Positions 1-8,586 of a stretch of DNA of 64,000 nucleotides are shown piece after piece. Under the pieces are notes generated by a model, which saw nothing but the letters and a program-made list of their open reading frames with translations, made no database searches and had not been told where the DNA came from. The number at the start of each line of letters is the position of its first letter. Within the stretch, counting starts at the first letter, position 1. Position numbers and translations under genes: made by a program. Source of the DNA: Neisseriaceae bacterium (GTDB taxonomy: Bacteria; Pseudomonadota; Gammaproteobacteria; Burkholderiales; Neisseriaceae); NCBI GenBank assembly GCA_017458185.1, contig JAFTFY010000012.1:1-64000 (forward strand), written 5' to 3'.

Positions 1-150
1 ATATATATATATCAATGACTTACATAATAAATGATAACTTATCTCAAATCAATAATCAAATAAATTTGCTGTTTTATCGTTATTTTTTATTAGTTATTTT
101 AGAATGTGATTAACTTCTTTTTTTTAACCCATTGTTTTAAGGAAAACATG

Positions 151-1026
151 ATGAAAAAAACATCTCTTCTTACACTTGTATCGTTATTGGTTTTGTCCGC
201 TTGCGGCGGTTCTGACGGTCCTGTTATTGACAACACCACAAAACCCAAACCAGAAGTAACCGACCAAACTGGCAAAGGTTTTACCGTACATCAAATTGTG
301 GAATATGATACTTCTTCAAATTTGAATTTAATTGCACAAGATATGAATATCAGTCATGATAATTACAAATACCAAGAATCGCCGAACGAAGGAAAAAATT
401 TCAATAAAATTGAAATCAATGGCAAATTGATGGATATTTTGCCAGCACAACAACGACCTGATCACACTGAAGTTAATATCCCTTATGAAGGCAAAGAATT
501 AAAAAATAATAAAATCTTTCAATCTGCAGATTCCAAAGATAGTAAAAAAGTTACCTTTCAAATTTGGGGAGGTAGTGTGCCTTATGCTCGTTACGGTATA
601 ATTGCAGACAACTACAAAAATGCAACAGGAAAAGATTGTAATATCGGTGGTGTTTGCTCGTTGCGTATGCGTGCATTCTATCAAGGACAACCCACTTTGG
701 ATATGCCAACCACAGGAACAGCATTATATGTAGGCGGTGCTGTGCTACATATTTTAAATAGAAACACACCAACTGTGGGGGTTTCTGCATTTGAAGTTGA
801 TTTTGGCAAAAAAAATATTGAAGGTGCCATCGGTGCTTTTGCAGGTGCTGATGCCGACAAATTAAAACGAATCAATTTAAAAGCAACTATTCAAGGTAAC
901 GCCTTTAAAAGCAAACAAATGGAAGGCAAGTTCTACGGTCCCAAAGCAGCAAATGTGGCTGGTTACTTTATCGACAAAGAGCAAAACTTGCACGGTACAT
1001 TCGGTGCAGAAAAAGTTAAAAAATAA
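151..1026 (+). CDS. TbpB-like surface lipoprotein
   Basis: Predicted outer-membrane lipoprotein of about 291 residues. The N-terminus is a lipoprotein signal with lipobox LSAC followed by GGSDG, the Gly-rich tether typical of Neisseria surface lipoproteins. The C-terminal part carries the TbpB-like barrel signature EGKFYGPKAANVAGYF and ends near GTFGAEK, as in proteins exported by Slam translocons (TbpB, HpuA, fHbp relatives). An AGGA ribosome site at 140-143 favours the ATG at 151 (7 nt spacing) over 148; the upstream reading from 106 has no lipoprotein-compatible start. The ligand cannot be named from sequence; iron- or haem-carrier binding, or complement interaction, are the family's usual roles. 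No slam gene lies in the window. A strong hairpin terminator follows. Confidence 0.72.
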   Translation: MKKTSLLTLVSLLVLSACGGSDGPVIDNTTKPKPEVTDQTGKGFTVHQIVEYDTSSNLNLIAQDMNISHDNYKYQESPNEGKNFNKIEINGKLMDILPAQQRPDHTEVNIPYEGKELKNNKIFQSADSKDSKKVTFQIWGGSVPYARYGIIADNYKNATGKDCNIGGVCSLRMRAFYQGQPTLDMPTTGTALYVGGAVLHILNRNTPTVGVSAFEVDFGKKNIEGAIGAFAGADADKLKRINLKATIQGNAFKSKQMEGKFYGPKAANVAGYFIDKEQNLHGTFGAEKVKK

Positions 1027-1041
1027 TTGCCTATCTAACAT

Positions 1042-1075
1042 AAAAGGACTAATTAAAATGATTAGTCCTTTTTTT
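1042..1075 (+). terminator. rho-independent terminator of the surface lipoprotein gene
   Basis: A 12-bp stem AAAAGGACTAAT / ATTAGTCCTTTT (1042-1053 with 1061-1072) closes a 7-nt loop and runs into a T tract. An uptake palindrome follows directly. Confidence 0.8.
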
Positions 1076-1090
1076 CAGGCTGCCTGAAAC

Positions 1091-1585
1091 TTAAAAAATC
1101 ATATCGCTTTCATGCAAATACTTTTGCATTAATTCCACAGGTACAGAAACTTGATCGTTGAGATGTACTTCGCAATCGCTGATTTTTTTGTAGCCGTTGA
1201 TTTCGTAAAATCGCACGGAGTTAAGCGATGCGTAAAGTTTGAGCATACCTAAACCTGAATTAAAGGCAATTTGTTCGGCTTTTTGTAACATGGCAGTACC
1301 CAATCCTTGTCGATGAACAAATGGGTGTACATACAATGCGTCTAATTCGGCACGGGGCAGGTTGAGTTGGAAAAATCCTTGTATGTGGTTTTTGTATTCG
1401 ATGACCCACACTGTGCGATGTGCGATGGCTTCTGTGTAACTGTCCATAGACAGGCGTTCTAACCATGCTTGTAAAATGTTGTCGTCATAGTAATGTTCGC
1501 AGGCATAACGCACGGAAAATTCGTGTGCCGAGTGTATGTCGGCACAGTCGTCAAGACGGGCGGGGCGTAGGTGCGTGAGAAACAT
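1091..1585 (-). CDS. GNAT family N-acetyltransferase
   Basis: About 164 residues, a single GNAT fold. Motif A is clear: LDALYVHPFVHRQGLGTAML, the strand plus pyrophosphate-binding Q/R-x-x-G-x-G/A loop for acetyl-CoA. The C-terminal SVRFYEINGYKK is the usual FYxxxGF/Y segment. The family transfers an acetyl group to an amine; the substrate cannot be told. The ATG at 1585 is preferred over an in-frame TTG nine bases upstream; no convincing ribosome site is visible for either. The gene stands alone between two uptake palindromes. Confidence 0.8.
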   Translation of the reverse strand: MFLTHLRPARLDDCADIHSAHEFSVRYACEHYYDDNILQAWLERLSMDSYTEAIAHRTVWVIEYKNHIQGFFQLNLPRAELDALYVHPFVHRQGLGTAMLQKAEQIAFNSGLGMLKLYASLNSVRFYEINGYKKISDCEVHLNDQVSVPVELMQKYLHESDMIF

Positions 1586-1641
1586 TGTTGTCAATCATGT
1601 GAAAAAAGATTGTTTCAGGCTGCCTGAAACAATCTGTGCTT

Positions 1642-2133
1642 TTACATTCGCGAAATTTCTTTTTGTAATGCGGTGATGTTTTCTTGTCGGTCGCGAATGG
1701 CTCCTTCTAATGCGGCAATGGTTGCCGCGTCTTTGTTAGCGGCTTTGCCGTCTGCCAAGTTTTTTTGGGCAAGGCTTAATGCTTGCTGTTCGTTGGCTAA
1801 CTCTTGTTTGAGAATGCCTGCACGGCTGTTGTCTCGTTGTGATTGGATTTCAGGTTGCACGCGTTCGCTTGCTGTGCCAGAACGAGAAGTGCGTACAATG
1901 CCGCCCGAACTTTTGCTGCTGCCTGATGATGATAAATAAGGCGAAGAATAATCGGGCGATGATTTAACTTTGGCAGGGGAGTATGAACCGATTTTGCCGA
2001 CTTCCATAGCACGGCAGTTGCTGCCTGATTTGTTGGTATAAACGGTTTCGCCGCCACGAAAACATTCGTAAATGGTTGCTTGGGCGGTTAAACTGAAACC
2101 TGCTAATAAATAAAGTGCAATCAGTTTTTTCAT
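1642..2133 (-). CDS. secreted DUF4124-type protein with coiled-coil tail
   Basis: 163 residues with a Sec signal peptide ending near AQA. The mature start IYECFRGGETVYTNKSGSNC matches the short DUF4124 pattern (aromatic/Cys, then a turn, then VYT/YSD). A Ser-rich linker (about 60-90) and a charged Gln/Ala-rich helix (about 100-163) that should form a coiled coil follow. The next gene upstream (2148-2561) is a paralogue and the two are only 14 bases apart, probably one transcript. Function unknown; a periplasmic location is inferred. Ribosome site AAGGA precedes the ATG. Confidence 0.65.
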   Translation of the reverse strand: MKKLIALYLLAGFSLTAQATIYECFRGGETVYTNKSGSNCRAMEVGKIGSYSPAKVKSSPDYSSPYLSSSGSSKSSGGIVRTSRSGTASERVQPEIQSQRDNSRAGILKQELANEQQALSLAQKNLADGKAANKDAATIAALEGAIRDRQENITALQKEISRM

Positions 2134-2147
2134 TGTGGTTTCCTTGT

Positions 2148-2561
2148 TTAACGGGGGCGTTCGTATTCAATACGGGCTTTTTCTACGGCTTCTTCCAAGC
2201 CTTTAACGCGTTCTTCGTATTTAACATAATTTTTTTCATTACCCAAACGGGTGTTTCTGCCTTCTTCCAATGCTTTTTCGGCTTCACGCAAACGGCGTTC
2301 AGCATTGGCACGGCGTTCTTCGGCAGGAGACGGTTTGTTATCCAATTCAAAAGACGGAGCAGGATTGCTGTCGGAATAAGAACCACGCACAACCGTAGGC
2401 GAATAGCCTGCTACTTTGGTTTCGGGCATTTCTGCACAATTTGCTTGCGGTGTCGATGTGTATTCGGTTGTGCCATTGGCTTTTTTGCATACATAAATTT
2501 CGGCATTTGCCATGCCTGTTGTAAGTAAAAAAGCACTTAAAATCAATGAAGTATATTTCAT
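2148..2561 (-). CDS. secreted DUF4124-type protein, paralogue
   Basis: 137 residues: signal peptide (cleavage near ANA), then EIYVCKKANGTTEYTSTP, the same DUF4124-like motif as the neighbour, then a charged helical tail (about 85-137) rich in Glu/Arg. It shares the phrase AGYSPTVV/GSYSPAKV with the downstream paralogue, so the pair looks like a tandem duplication that has diverged. A third, more distant relative is at 31984-32502. Good ribosome site AAAGGA. Function unknown. Confidence 0.65.
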   Translation of the reverse strand: MKYTSLILSAFLLTTGMANAEIYVCKKANGTTEYTSTPQANCAEMPETKVAGYSPTVVRGSYSDSNPAPSFELDNKPSPAEERRANAERRLREAEKALEEGRNTRLGNEKNYVKYEERVKGLEEAVEKARIEYERPR

Positions 2562-2566
2562 AACAA

Positions 2567-4465
2567 TTATCCTTTGTTGTTTGTGATGTTTTCAATCATT
2601 GTTTGTGTTTCTAACCAGCGGTTTTCGGTGTCTTCAATTTCCGAATTAAGCAGCCGCAGTCGCTCGGTTGTTTTCAATAAATCCATTTTATTTTCATCAT
2701 TATACGCTTGTTCGGACGCGAGAAAAACCTCCGCTTGTTGTTTTTCTTGCATTAAGTATTCCAATTTTTTTTCACATTCTTGAATGATTTTTTGTAATGG
2801 CTTGATTTGTCGTGATATTTCTTGGCGAATTTGGGCTTGTTGTTGTTTTTCTTGACGGCGATTAGATGCACTGGGTTTGTTGTTTTGTTGCGAATTTTGC
2901 GACAGTCGATATTGTTGATAGTCATCAATCGAGCCGTCAAATTCTTTCAGGCAGCCTTTTTCGATGAGCAAAAACGAGTCGCATACTGCGTCCATTAGGC
3001 TTCTGTCGTGCGACACTACCAGTAAGGCTCCCTGAAAACCTTGTAGGGCAAGGATGAGAGCCTGTCGCATTGTTAAATCTAAATGGTTTGTGGGTTCGTC
3101 CAACAGCAATAAATTCGGCTTTTGCCACACTAATAAGGACAACGCTAAACGGGCTTTTTCGCCGCCTGAAAAATCGACAATCGGCGTTAATGCCATATCG
3201 CCAAAAAACGCAAAGCCGCCCAAAAAGTTGCGAATATCTTGTTCTTTTGCCAGTGGTGAAATTTCCTGAAAATGCCGCAGGGGGCTAAAATCAGGACGCA
3301 ATGCGTCTAATTGATGCTGGGCAAAATAGCCGATTTTCAATTTTTCCGCTTTATTCAGGCTGCCTGAAAGTAAATTCAAATCGCCCATGAGCGTTTTAAT
3401 CAGCGTGGTTTTGCCGCTGCCATTTACGCCCAATAAACCGTATCGTCCGCCGCGTTCTATTCTTAATTTAACATTACTTATCAACGGCTTATCTGTAATA
3501 TAACCCACGCTTGCATTATCCATAGCAATCAACATATCGGGCTGATTTTCAGGCAGCAGAAAGTCAAACGACACTTCGCTATCTAAATATGCAGGTGTAA
3601 TTTTTTCTAATTTTTCCAAAGCCTTAACGCGACTTTGTGCTTGTCGTGCTTTGGTTGCTTTATAACGAAAGCGTTCAATAAACGCTTGCAAATGCTGAAT
3701 ATGGGCTTGCTGTTTGGCATATTGTGCTGCCTGTTGCGATAGGCGAATGGCTTTTTCTTGACAATAAAAATCGTAATTACCGCCATAAAGTGTGAGCGTT
3801 TGTTGTGCCAATTCAAGCGTTTGTCGCGTTGTCGCATTTAAAAAATCACGGTCGTGTGAAATCAATAAAATGGCACAATCCACAGAATTAAGATATTGTT
3901 CTAACCACAACACCGTTTCTAAATCCAAGTGATTAGTTGGCTCGTCTAATAACAATAAATCACTCCGCTGAATTAAGGCTTGTGCTAAATTTAATCGCAT
4001 ACGCCAACCGCCGCTAAATGATTTTACCGCAAGATTTTGTTCTTCATCAGAAAAACCTAATCCAGAAAGCAATTTAGCCGCACGAGATTTTATATCATAC
4101 GCCCCAATTTCTTCTAATTGCGTATGCAAATTAGCCATTAAAACACCGTCATTTTTTTCTTCGGCAATTTTTAAGGCTGCCTGAATATTTTTTAACTCAT
4201 TATCGGCGGACAAAACATAATCCATAGCCGATAAATGAGATGACGGCGTTTCTTGTTTGACAGACGCAATTTTCCAATGTTTGGGATACACCACTTCCCC
4301 TTTATCCGCCAAAATTTCGCCACGAATTAAGGCAAACAAAGACGATTTGCCACAGCCGTTTTTGCCAATTAAACCCACTTTCATTTTGGGATAAAGTTGA
4401 AACGAAGCATTATTCAGCAACAGTTTATTGCCGCGTTGTAGGGTAATGTTTTGAATATTCAGCAT
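2567..4465 (-). CDS. yheS: ABC-F ATPase, YheS type
   Basis: 632 residues, close to E. coli YheS (637). Two ATP-binding domains in one chain and no membrane segments: Walker A GKNGCGKSS (about 34-42) and GVNGSGKTT; signatures FSGGWRMRLNLAQ and FSGGEKARLALS; Walker B LLLLDEPTNHLD twice. A basic linker between the domains and a C-terminal charged coiled coil (about 530-632) complete the ABC-F plan. The family binds the ribosome E site and relieves stalled translation; it is not a transporter. The gene ends five bases downstream of the DUF4124 paralogue's start, so the latter belongs to a different translation unit. Uptake words lie inside the coding sequence near 2947 and 3356. Confidence 0.88.
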   Translation of the reverse strand: MLNIQNITLQRGNKLLLNNASFQLYPKMKVGLIGKNGCGKSSLFALIRGEILADKGEVVYPKHWKIASVKQETPSSHLSAMDYVLSADNELKNIQAALKIAEEKNDGVLMANLHTQLEEIGAYDIKSRAAKLLSGLGFSDEEQNLAVKSFSGGWRMRLNLAQALIQRSDLLLLDEPTNHLDLETVLWLEQYLNSVDCAILLISHDRDFLNATTRQTLELAQQTLTLYGGNYDFYCQEKAIRLSQQAAQYAKQQAHIQHLQAFIERFRYKATKARQAQSRVKALEKLEKITPAYLDSEVSFDFLLPENQPDMLIAMDNASVGYITDKPLISNVKLRIERGGRYGLLGVNGSGKTTLIKTLMGDLNLLSGSLNKAEKLKIGYFAQHQLDALRPDFSPLRHFQEISPLAKEQDIRNFLGGFAFFGDMALTPIVDFSGGEKARLALSLLVWQKPNLLLLDEPTNHLDLTMRQALILALQGFQGALLVVSHDRSLMDAVCDSFLLIEKGCLKEFDGSIDDYQQYRLSQNSQQNNKPSASNRRQEKQQQAQIRQEISRQIKPLQKIIQECEKKLEYLMQEKQQAEVFLASEQAYNDENKMDLLKTTERLRLLNSEIEDTENRWLETQTMIENITNNKG

Positions 4466-4597
4466 ATTACAAGTTTCAGGTTGCCTGTAAAATCAAATAT
4501 TATAAATTCTTTCAGGCAGCCTGAAAGCAAATAAAATCAGTTATTGTTAATAAACTTATATTACAATAACAATTTTAATACAAGTGGCGTAAGGGAA

Positions 4598-5605
4598 ATG
4601 GCGTTATTTTTGCCCGAAATGGGCGTGGTAGAACAGTTAAGCGAACGCAAAACAGGGGTTTTGTTGTTGAATTTAGGTTCGCCTGATGATTGCGAAGCAC
4701 CTGCTGTTCGCCGTTATTTGCGGGAATTTCTCTCCGACCGCCGTGTGATTGAAATGCCGCCCGCCCTGTGGCGTTTGATTTTGTACGGTTTTATTTTGCC
4801 ATTTCGCCCCAAACAAAGCGGTGCCTTGTATCGCAAGGTTTGGACAGATAAAGGCTCGCCCTTAATTGTGCATACGCAAAATTTAGCAAAAGACTTGCAA
4901 AATCAAATAAATACACCTGTTTATGTGGCAATGAGTTACGGCAATCCGTCTGTTGTGTCGGTGGTGCAGCAAATGAAGCAAGACGGCATCACGCACATTG
5001 TGGCTTTGCCCTTGTTTCCGCAATATGCGTCTTCCGCTGCTGGGGCGGCTTTGGACGCTTTGTGGCGTGCCTTATTAAAAACACGCGTACAACCTGCACT
5101 GCAAACCATTAGTGCGTTTTACGATTTTGAACCTTATATTGACGCTTTGGCACAACATATTCAGGCCGCCAGACAAGAAAATAGCGAATTATTGTTAATG
5201 TCGTTTCACGGTATTCCGTTGGCACAACATACCGCAGGTGATGTTTATATGGCACAATGCCACAAAACCGCTCAATTATTAGCGGATAAATTAAATTTGA
5301 ATGAACAACAGTATCGTGTTGTTTTTCAAAGCCGTTTTGGTCGTGCCAAATGGATTGAACCTTCAACACAAGATATATTAGATGAATTACCCAAACAAGG
5401 CATTAAAAATATTGATATTTGCTGTCCTGGTTTTGTGTGCGATTGTTTGGAAACATTAGAAGAAATTGCCATTTCGGGTAAAAAGATTTTTATCAATGCT
5501 GGCGGTGAGCGTTACCATTATATTCATTGTTTGAATAATACGCCTAATAATGTCAGTATGTTAAAAGAATTATTAAAAAAAGAAGTTTCAGGCAGCCTGA
5601 AATAA
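4598..5605 (+). CDS. hemH: ferrochelatase
   Basis: Inserts ferrous iron into protoporphyrin IX, the last step of haem synthesis. About 335 residues. The family start GVLLLNLGSPD, the active-site SFHGIP and the late CPGFVCDCLETLEEI with its conserved Glu are all present. The ATG at 4598 (AAGGG just upstream, unusually close) begins MALFLPEMG, similar to Neisseria HemH; an ATG at 4544 would add 18 AT-coded residues and is less likely. The last residues, VSGSLK, are the translation of an uptake palindrome that overlaps the stop codon. The capsule-type gene starts 25 bases later. Confidence 0.9.
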   Translation: MALFLPEMGVVEQLSERKTGVLLLNLGSPDDCEAPAVRRYLREFLSDRRVIEMPPALWRLILYGFILPFRPKQSGALYRKVWTDKGSPLIVHTQNLAKDLQNQINTPVYVAMSYGNPSVVSVVQQMKQDGITHIVALPLFPQYASSAAGAALDALWRALLKTRVQPALQTISAFYDFEPYIDALAQHIQAARQENSELLLMSFHGIPLAQHTAGDVYMAQCHKTAQLLADKLNLNEQQYRVVFQSRFGRAKWIEPSTQDILDELPKQGIKNIDICCPGFVCDCLETLEEIAISGKKIFINAGGERYHYIHCLNNTPNNVSMLKELLKKEVSGSLK

Positions 5606-5630
5606 TAAAATAAAAAAACGGAACACAATT

Positions 5631-6875
5631 ATGGTGCAGGTAAAACACAATTTAGAAGTTTTGTTAGATACTTCAAAAAATATTCTATTATTGCAGGGAC
5701 CAGTGAGTGGGTTTTTCTTGCAATTATCGCTTTGGCTGTCAAAATATCAAAAAACTGTGTATAAAATTAACTTTAATGGCGGTGATGAATATTATTATCC
5801 CGAAAGCAACGCCAATACCTTTGCTTTTACCGATAAAATGGAAAACTTTCATTCATTTTTACAAAATTTTATCGAAAAAAACAATATAGACAGCATAATT
5901 TGTTTTGGCGATACGCGTCCTATGCACAAAATAGCCAAACAAGTTTCATTAGAAAAAAATCTTCATTTTTGGGCAATGGAAGAAGGTTATTTTCGCCCAC
6001 ATTTCATCACCATAGAAAAAGATGGTTGCAATTATTTTTCACCCATTCCATTAAAGGCAGATTTTTTTCAGGCAGCCTTTAATCATTTAAAAGAAAAAAC
6101 CTATCGTCAGTCAAATGGTGTTCGTGGTGCATTTTTAAAAGGTCGTGTAAAAGGTTTTTTCTATCTTTGGCATTTAACAAAAAATCGTAGCAAATATCCA
6201 CATTACCAACATCATCGAAATTATCGTGCTTGGCAATCTGTTTATTTAACGCTTAAAGGAGAAATGCGATTATTATTTAAATATCGCATTAAAGATAAAT
6301 TGTTAATGAAAAAAATTATTCATAATCAAATTCGTAATTTTTATATTTTGCCTTTGCAATTATGCGATGACGCACAAATTTCTATTCATTCCGATTTTGC
6401 GTCCGTAGAAGAATTTTTAATGTTCGTGTTGCAATCGTTTGCTAATCATGCTCCGCCTGATTTAAATTTAATGGTCAAACATCATCCTTGGGATGTTTAT
6501 TTAAGTGATTACACCAAACAAATCAATGATTTTATTCAAAAAAATCCGCATTGCCAAGGACGTGTGTTTTATATTCACGATATGCCTATGCCTGTGTTAT
6601 TGCGTAAAGGACGGGCAATGGTCGTTATGAACAGCACATCTGGCGTGTCGGCACTGTTACACGGTATGCCCGTAAAAGTATTGGGGCGTGCCAATTATGA
6701 TGTTGCAGGTCTAACCGACCAAAATTCGTTAGAAGATTTTTGGCACAATCCGCAAAAGCCTGACGCAGAATTATTTCACGCCTTTCGTCAATATCATATG
6801 AATGTAACGCAGGTGGCAGGTAATTTTTATAGCGAAGTGCGGCTGCCTGATTTGGCAAAGGATAATAAAAAATGA
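5631..6875 (+). CDS. KpsS/LipB-like capsule glycosyltransferase
   Basis: 414 residues, Capsule_synth (PF05159) type. NILLLQGPVSGFF at the start, KINFNGGDEYYY, the Trp/Glu-rich AMEEGYFRPHFIT and the C-terminal MNSTSGVSALLHGMPV are hallmarks of the KpsS (LipB) beta-Kdo transferases, which build the Kdo linker on the lipid anchor of group 2 capsules. The usual partners (kpsC/lipA, the CtrABCD exporter, polymer synthases) are not in the window, so the gene stands outside a capsule locus. It overlaps the next lipoprotein gene by four bases (ATGA). An uptake palindrome inside the gene is read as FQAAF near residue 145. Confidence 0.75.
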   Translation: MVQVKHNLEVLLDTSKNILLLQGPVSGFFLQLSLWLSKYQKTVYKINFNGGDEYYYPESNANTFAFTDKMENFHSFLQNFIEKNNIDSIICFGDTRPMHKIAKQVSLEKNLHFWAMEEGYFRPHFITIEKDGCNYFSPIPLKADFFQAAFNHLKEKTYRQSNGVRGAFLKGRVKGFFYLWHLTKNRSKYPHYQHHRNYRAWQSVYLTLKGEMRLLFKYRIKDKLLMKKIIHNQIRNFYILPLQLCDDAQISIHSDFASVEEFLMFVLQSFANHAPPDLNLMVKHHPWDVYLSDYTKQINDFIQKNPHCQGRVFYIHDMPMPVLLRKGRAMVVMNSTSGVSALLHGMPVKVLGRANYDVAGLTDQNSLEDFWHNPQKPDAELFHAFRQYHMNVTQVAGNFYSEVRLPDLAKDNKK

Positions 6876-7282
6876 ATAAATTTTCAGGCAGCCTGAAAGG
6901 TTTTTTGTGTGCTTTATTATTATCGTCTTGCGTTGCGGTGTCTGATTTTGCCATGCGACCCAATTTGCCGCAGGGTGAGACGCGTTGGTTTCAAGTGGAA
7001 CAATTAGACGGCGACAGCGTGGTGCAGACTTCGGTTTTAGCGGTGCAAGGAATGAATAACGGCAACAGTCGCTGGATTTTAAGCGACCCATTTGGCGTGC
7101 CGCAAGCCCGAATGATTGCTACGGAAAGCGGCTGGCAAAAAGACGGCTTTGCACCGCCCAATCGCACCGCAAAGCAGTTGTTTGTGCCAATGTTTCCTTT
7201 GTTGCAAAACCATTTCAGGCAGCCTGAAATAATTGAAAATAAAGGAAAAAAATGGCGGGTATCGCCGATTGTTATGGAATAA
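6872..7282 (+). CDS. DUF3261-like lipoprotein
   Basis: 136 residues, lipobox LSSC near residue 20, then a compact beta-rich domain resembling DUF3261 (WFQVEQLDGDSVVQTSVLAVQG ... PFGVPQARMIATESGW). Outer-membrane anchoring is predicted. Coupled by a four-base overlap to the kpsS-like gene, so the two are translated together. An uptake palindrome sits immediately after the start codon and encodes FSGSLK in the n-region of the signal peptide; a second encodes FRQPE near the C-terminus. Function unknown. Confidence 0.65.
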   Translation: MNKFSGSLKGFLCALLLSSCVAVSDFAMRPNLPQGETRWFQVEQLDGDSVVQTSVLAVQGMNNGNSRWILSDPFGVPQARMIATESGWQKDGFAPPNRTAKQLFVPMFPLLQNHFRQPEIIENKGKKWRVSPIVME

Positions 7283-7353
7283 AAAATGTATTTCGATTTT
7301 TAGAAAGTTAAGTTTTACCAGACATTTCTCATTTTTCAACACTTTTTCAACAC

Positions 7354-7389
7354 AAAAAAATTCAGGCAGCCTTTTTTAGGCTGCCTGAA
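7354..7389 (-). terminator. terminator made of two inverted uptake words
   Basis: Two AGGCTGCCTGAA words in opposite orientation form a 12-bp stem (7361-7372 with 7378-7389) around a 5-nt T loop. On the minus strand a run of seven T follows (7354-7360), placing it as the terminator of the cytochrome c' gene. Confidence 0.75.
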
Positions 7390-7407
7390 ACTTTTTCAAA
7401 GCAAAAA

Positions 7408-7962
7408 TTAGTTGGTTTTTTCTTTGAATGCATCGTGGCAGGATTTGCATGAACCGCCTAAATCGCCCATTTTGGGTTTAATGGCGTTCAAATCATTGGT
7501 TTGAGCGGCTTCGTTCAAAGCGGCAACTGCGGCTGCCATTTTGTCGCGACCTTCTTCAAATTTAGCCATATTTGTCCAAATATCGGCTTTGGCATTACCG
7601 CCTTGTGTGCCTTCGCCAAAGTGTTGGAATGCTTCCGCACCTGCGTCTTGCATTTGAGCAACAACGGCTTTGAATTGTTCTGCGTCATACGCTACATCGC
7701 CTTTAACCACATCGCCAATGGTTTTCATGGCGTCACCCACTTGTTTGAACGCGTCTTGGCGGGCTTTTACATGGTCAACTTCTGTGGCAGGTTGTTGTTC
7801 CGCAGCAGGAGCAGCAGGTTGTTCCGCAGCAGGAGCAGCGGCTTGCTCAACAGGAGCCGCTTCTTGGGCAGCAGGAGCAGGTTCAGCAGGAGCGGCTGCT
7901 TGTTGTTGTCCGCAAGCAGTTAAAGCCAAAGCGGTTAAAACCGCTAACAGTGTTTTATTCAT
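7408..7962 (-). CDS. cycP: lipoprotein cytochrome c'
   Basis: 184 residues. Lipobox LTAC, then an Ala/Pro/Glu/Gln-rich linker (about 20-62) that would hold the haem domain off the membrane, then a four-helix cytochrome c' domain ending in the haem motif C172-K-S-C175-H176. Cytochromes c' bind nitric oxide, and Neisseria CycP is a lipoprotein of this kind that protects against NO. The linker's low-complexity Ala-Pro repeats could vary in length. A second cytochrome c' gene lies directly upstream (8091-8546). Ribosome site AAGGA. Confidence 0.82.
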   Translation of the reverse strand: MNKTLLAVLTALALTACGQQQAAAPAEPAPAAQEAAPVEQAAAPAAEQPAAPAAEQQPATEVDHVKARQDAFKQVGDAMKTIGDVVKGDVAYDAEQFKAVVAQMQDAGAEAFQHFGEGTQGGNAKADIWTNMAKFEEGRDKMAAAVAALNEAAQTNDLNAIKPKMGDLGGSCKSCHDAFKEKTN

Positions 7963-7997
7963 CTTTGTGTTCCTTATGAATTTTGTAAAAACGAAAA

Positions 7998-8023
7998 TGT
8001 TGTTCTGAAAAAACAGAACAACA
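7998..8023. promoter_or_regulatory. 10-bp perfect inverted repeat between the two cytochrome c' genes
   Basis: TGTTGTTCTG and CAGAACAACA flank six A. It lies 36 bases upstream of the cycP start and 68 bases past the stop of the upstream cytochrome gene. It could be that gene's terminator (T-rich run follows on the minus strand) or an operator for cycP; the sequence alone does not decide. Confidence 0.5.
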
Positions 8024-8090
8024 AACTGGCGGATTATAGCATATTTTTTATTTTTTTGACAATCGTCAAATTTTCAGGCTACCTGAACGA

Positions 8091-8546
8091 TTATTTCATT
8101 TTAAAAGTATCGTGGCACGATTTACAACTGTCGCCAACAGGAGCGAATGTGGCACGGATTTGTTCGATTTCACCTGACCCTGCGGCGGCGTTAAAGCGTT
8201 CTACGGCGGCGATAAATTTATCGCGTTCCATTTCAAACACAGGGCGTTGTAGCCACACTTCGGGGCGAGATTTACCGCCTTTATCTTTTTCATCAAAAAA
8301 ATCAAACGGTTGTTTGGCGTGTCTGGATAAATCATCGGCATACTGTTTGATTTTATTTATATCAATCGCACCACTTGTATTGATAGCCTTACTCAATAGC
8401 GTCATATCGCCGCCAATATTTTTGAATGCGGTCTGGCGGTTGCGAATATTTTCATTTGGATACAAAGCAGGGTCTTGCCCTGTGCGGCGTTCGCAAGCAG
8501 TTGCGAATAATGCCAATGTAATTAAAGGTAAATATTTGATTTTCAT
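8091..8546 (-). CDS. second cytochrome c', probable lipoprotein
   Basis: 151 residues: hydrophobic signal ending ATAC (a weak lipobox), short linker, four-helix domain and C-terminal haem motif C141-K-S-C144-H145. It shares GDSCKSCHDTFK with the neighbour's GGSCKSCHDAFK and aligns along the whole haem domain, so the two are tandem paralogues, but this copy lacks the long Ala/Pro linker. A role in NO or electron handling is inferred from the family. Good ribosome site AAGGA. Confidence 0.78.
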   Translation of the reverse strand: MKIKYLPLITLALFATACERRTGQDPALYPNENIRNRQTAFKNIGGDMTLLSKAINTSGAIDINKIKQYADDLSRHAKQPFDFFDEKDKGGKSRPEVWLQRPVFEMERDKFIAAVERFNAAAGSGEIEQIRATFAPVGDSCKSCHDTFKMK

Positions 8547-8586
8547 TGTTTTTCCTTATGATAAAAAGTTTCAGGCAGCCTGAAAC

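Noticed and set aside
1..105. Fur box upstream of the first lipoprotein gene
   Set aside because: ATGATAACTTATC is only a loose half match; not enough to call.
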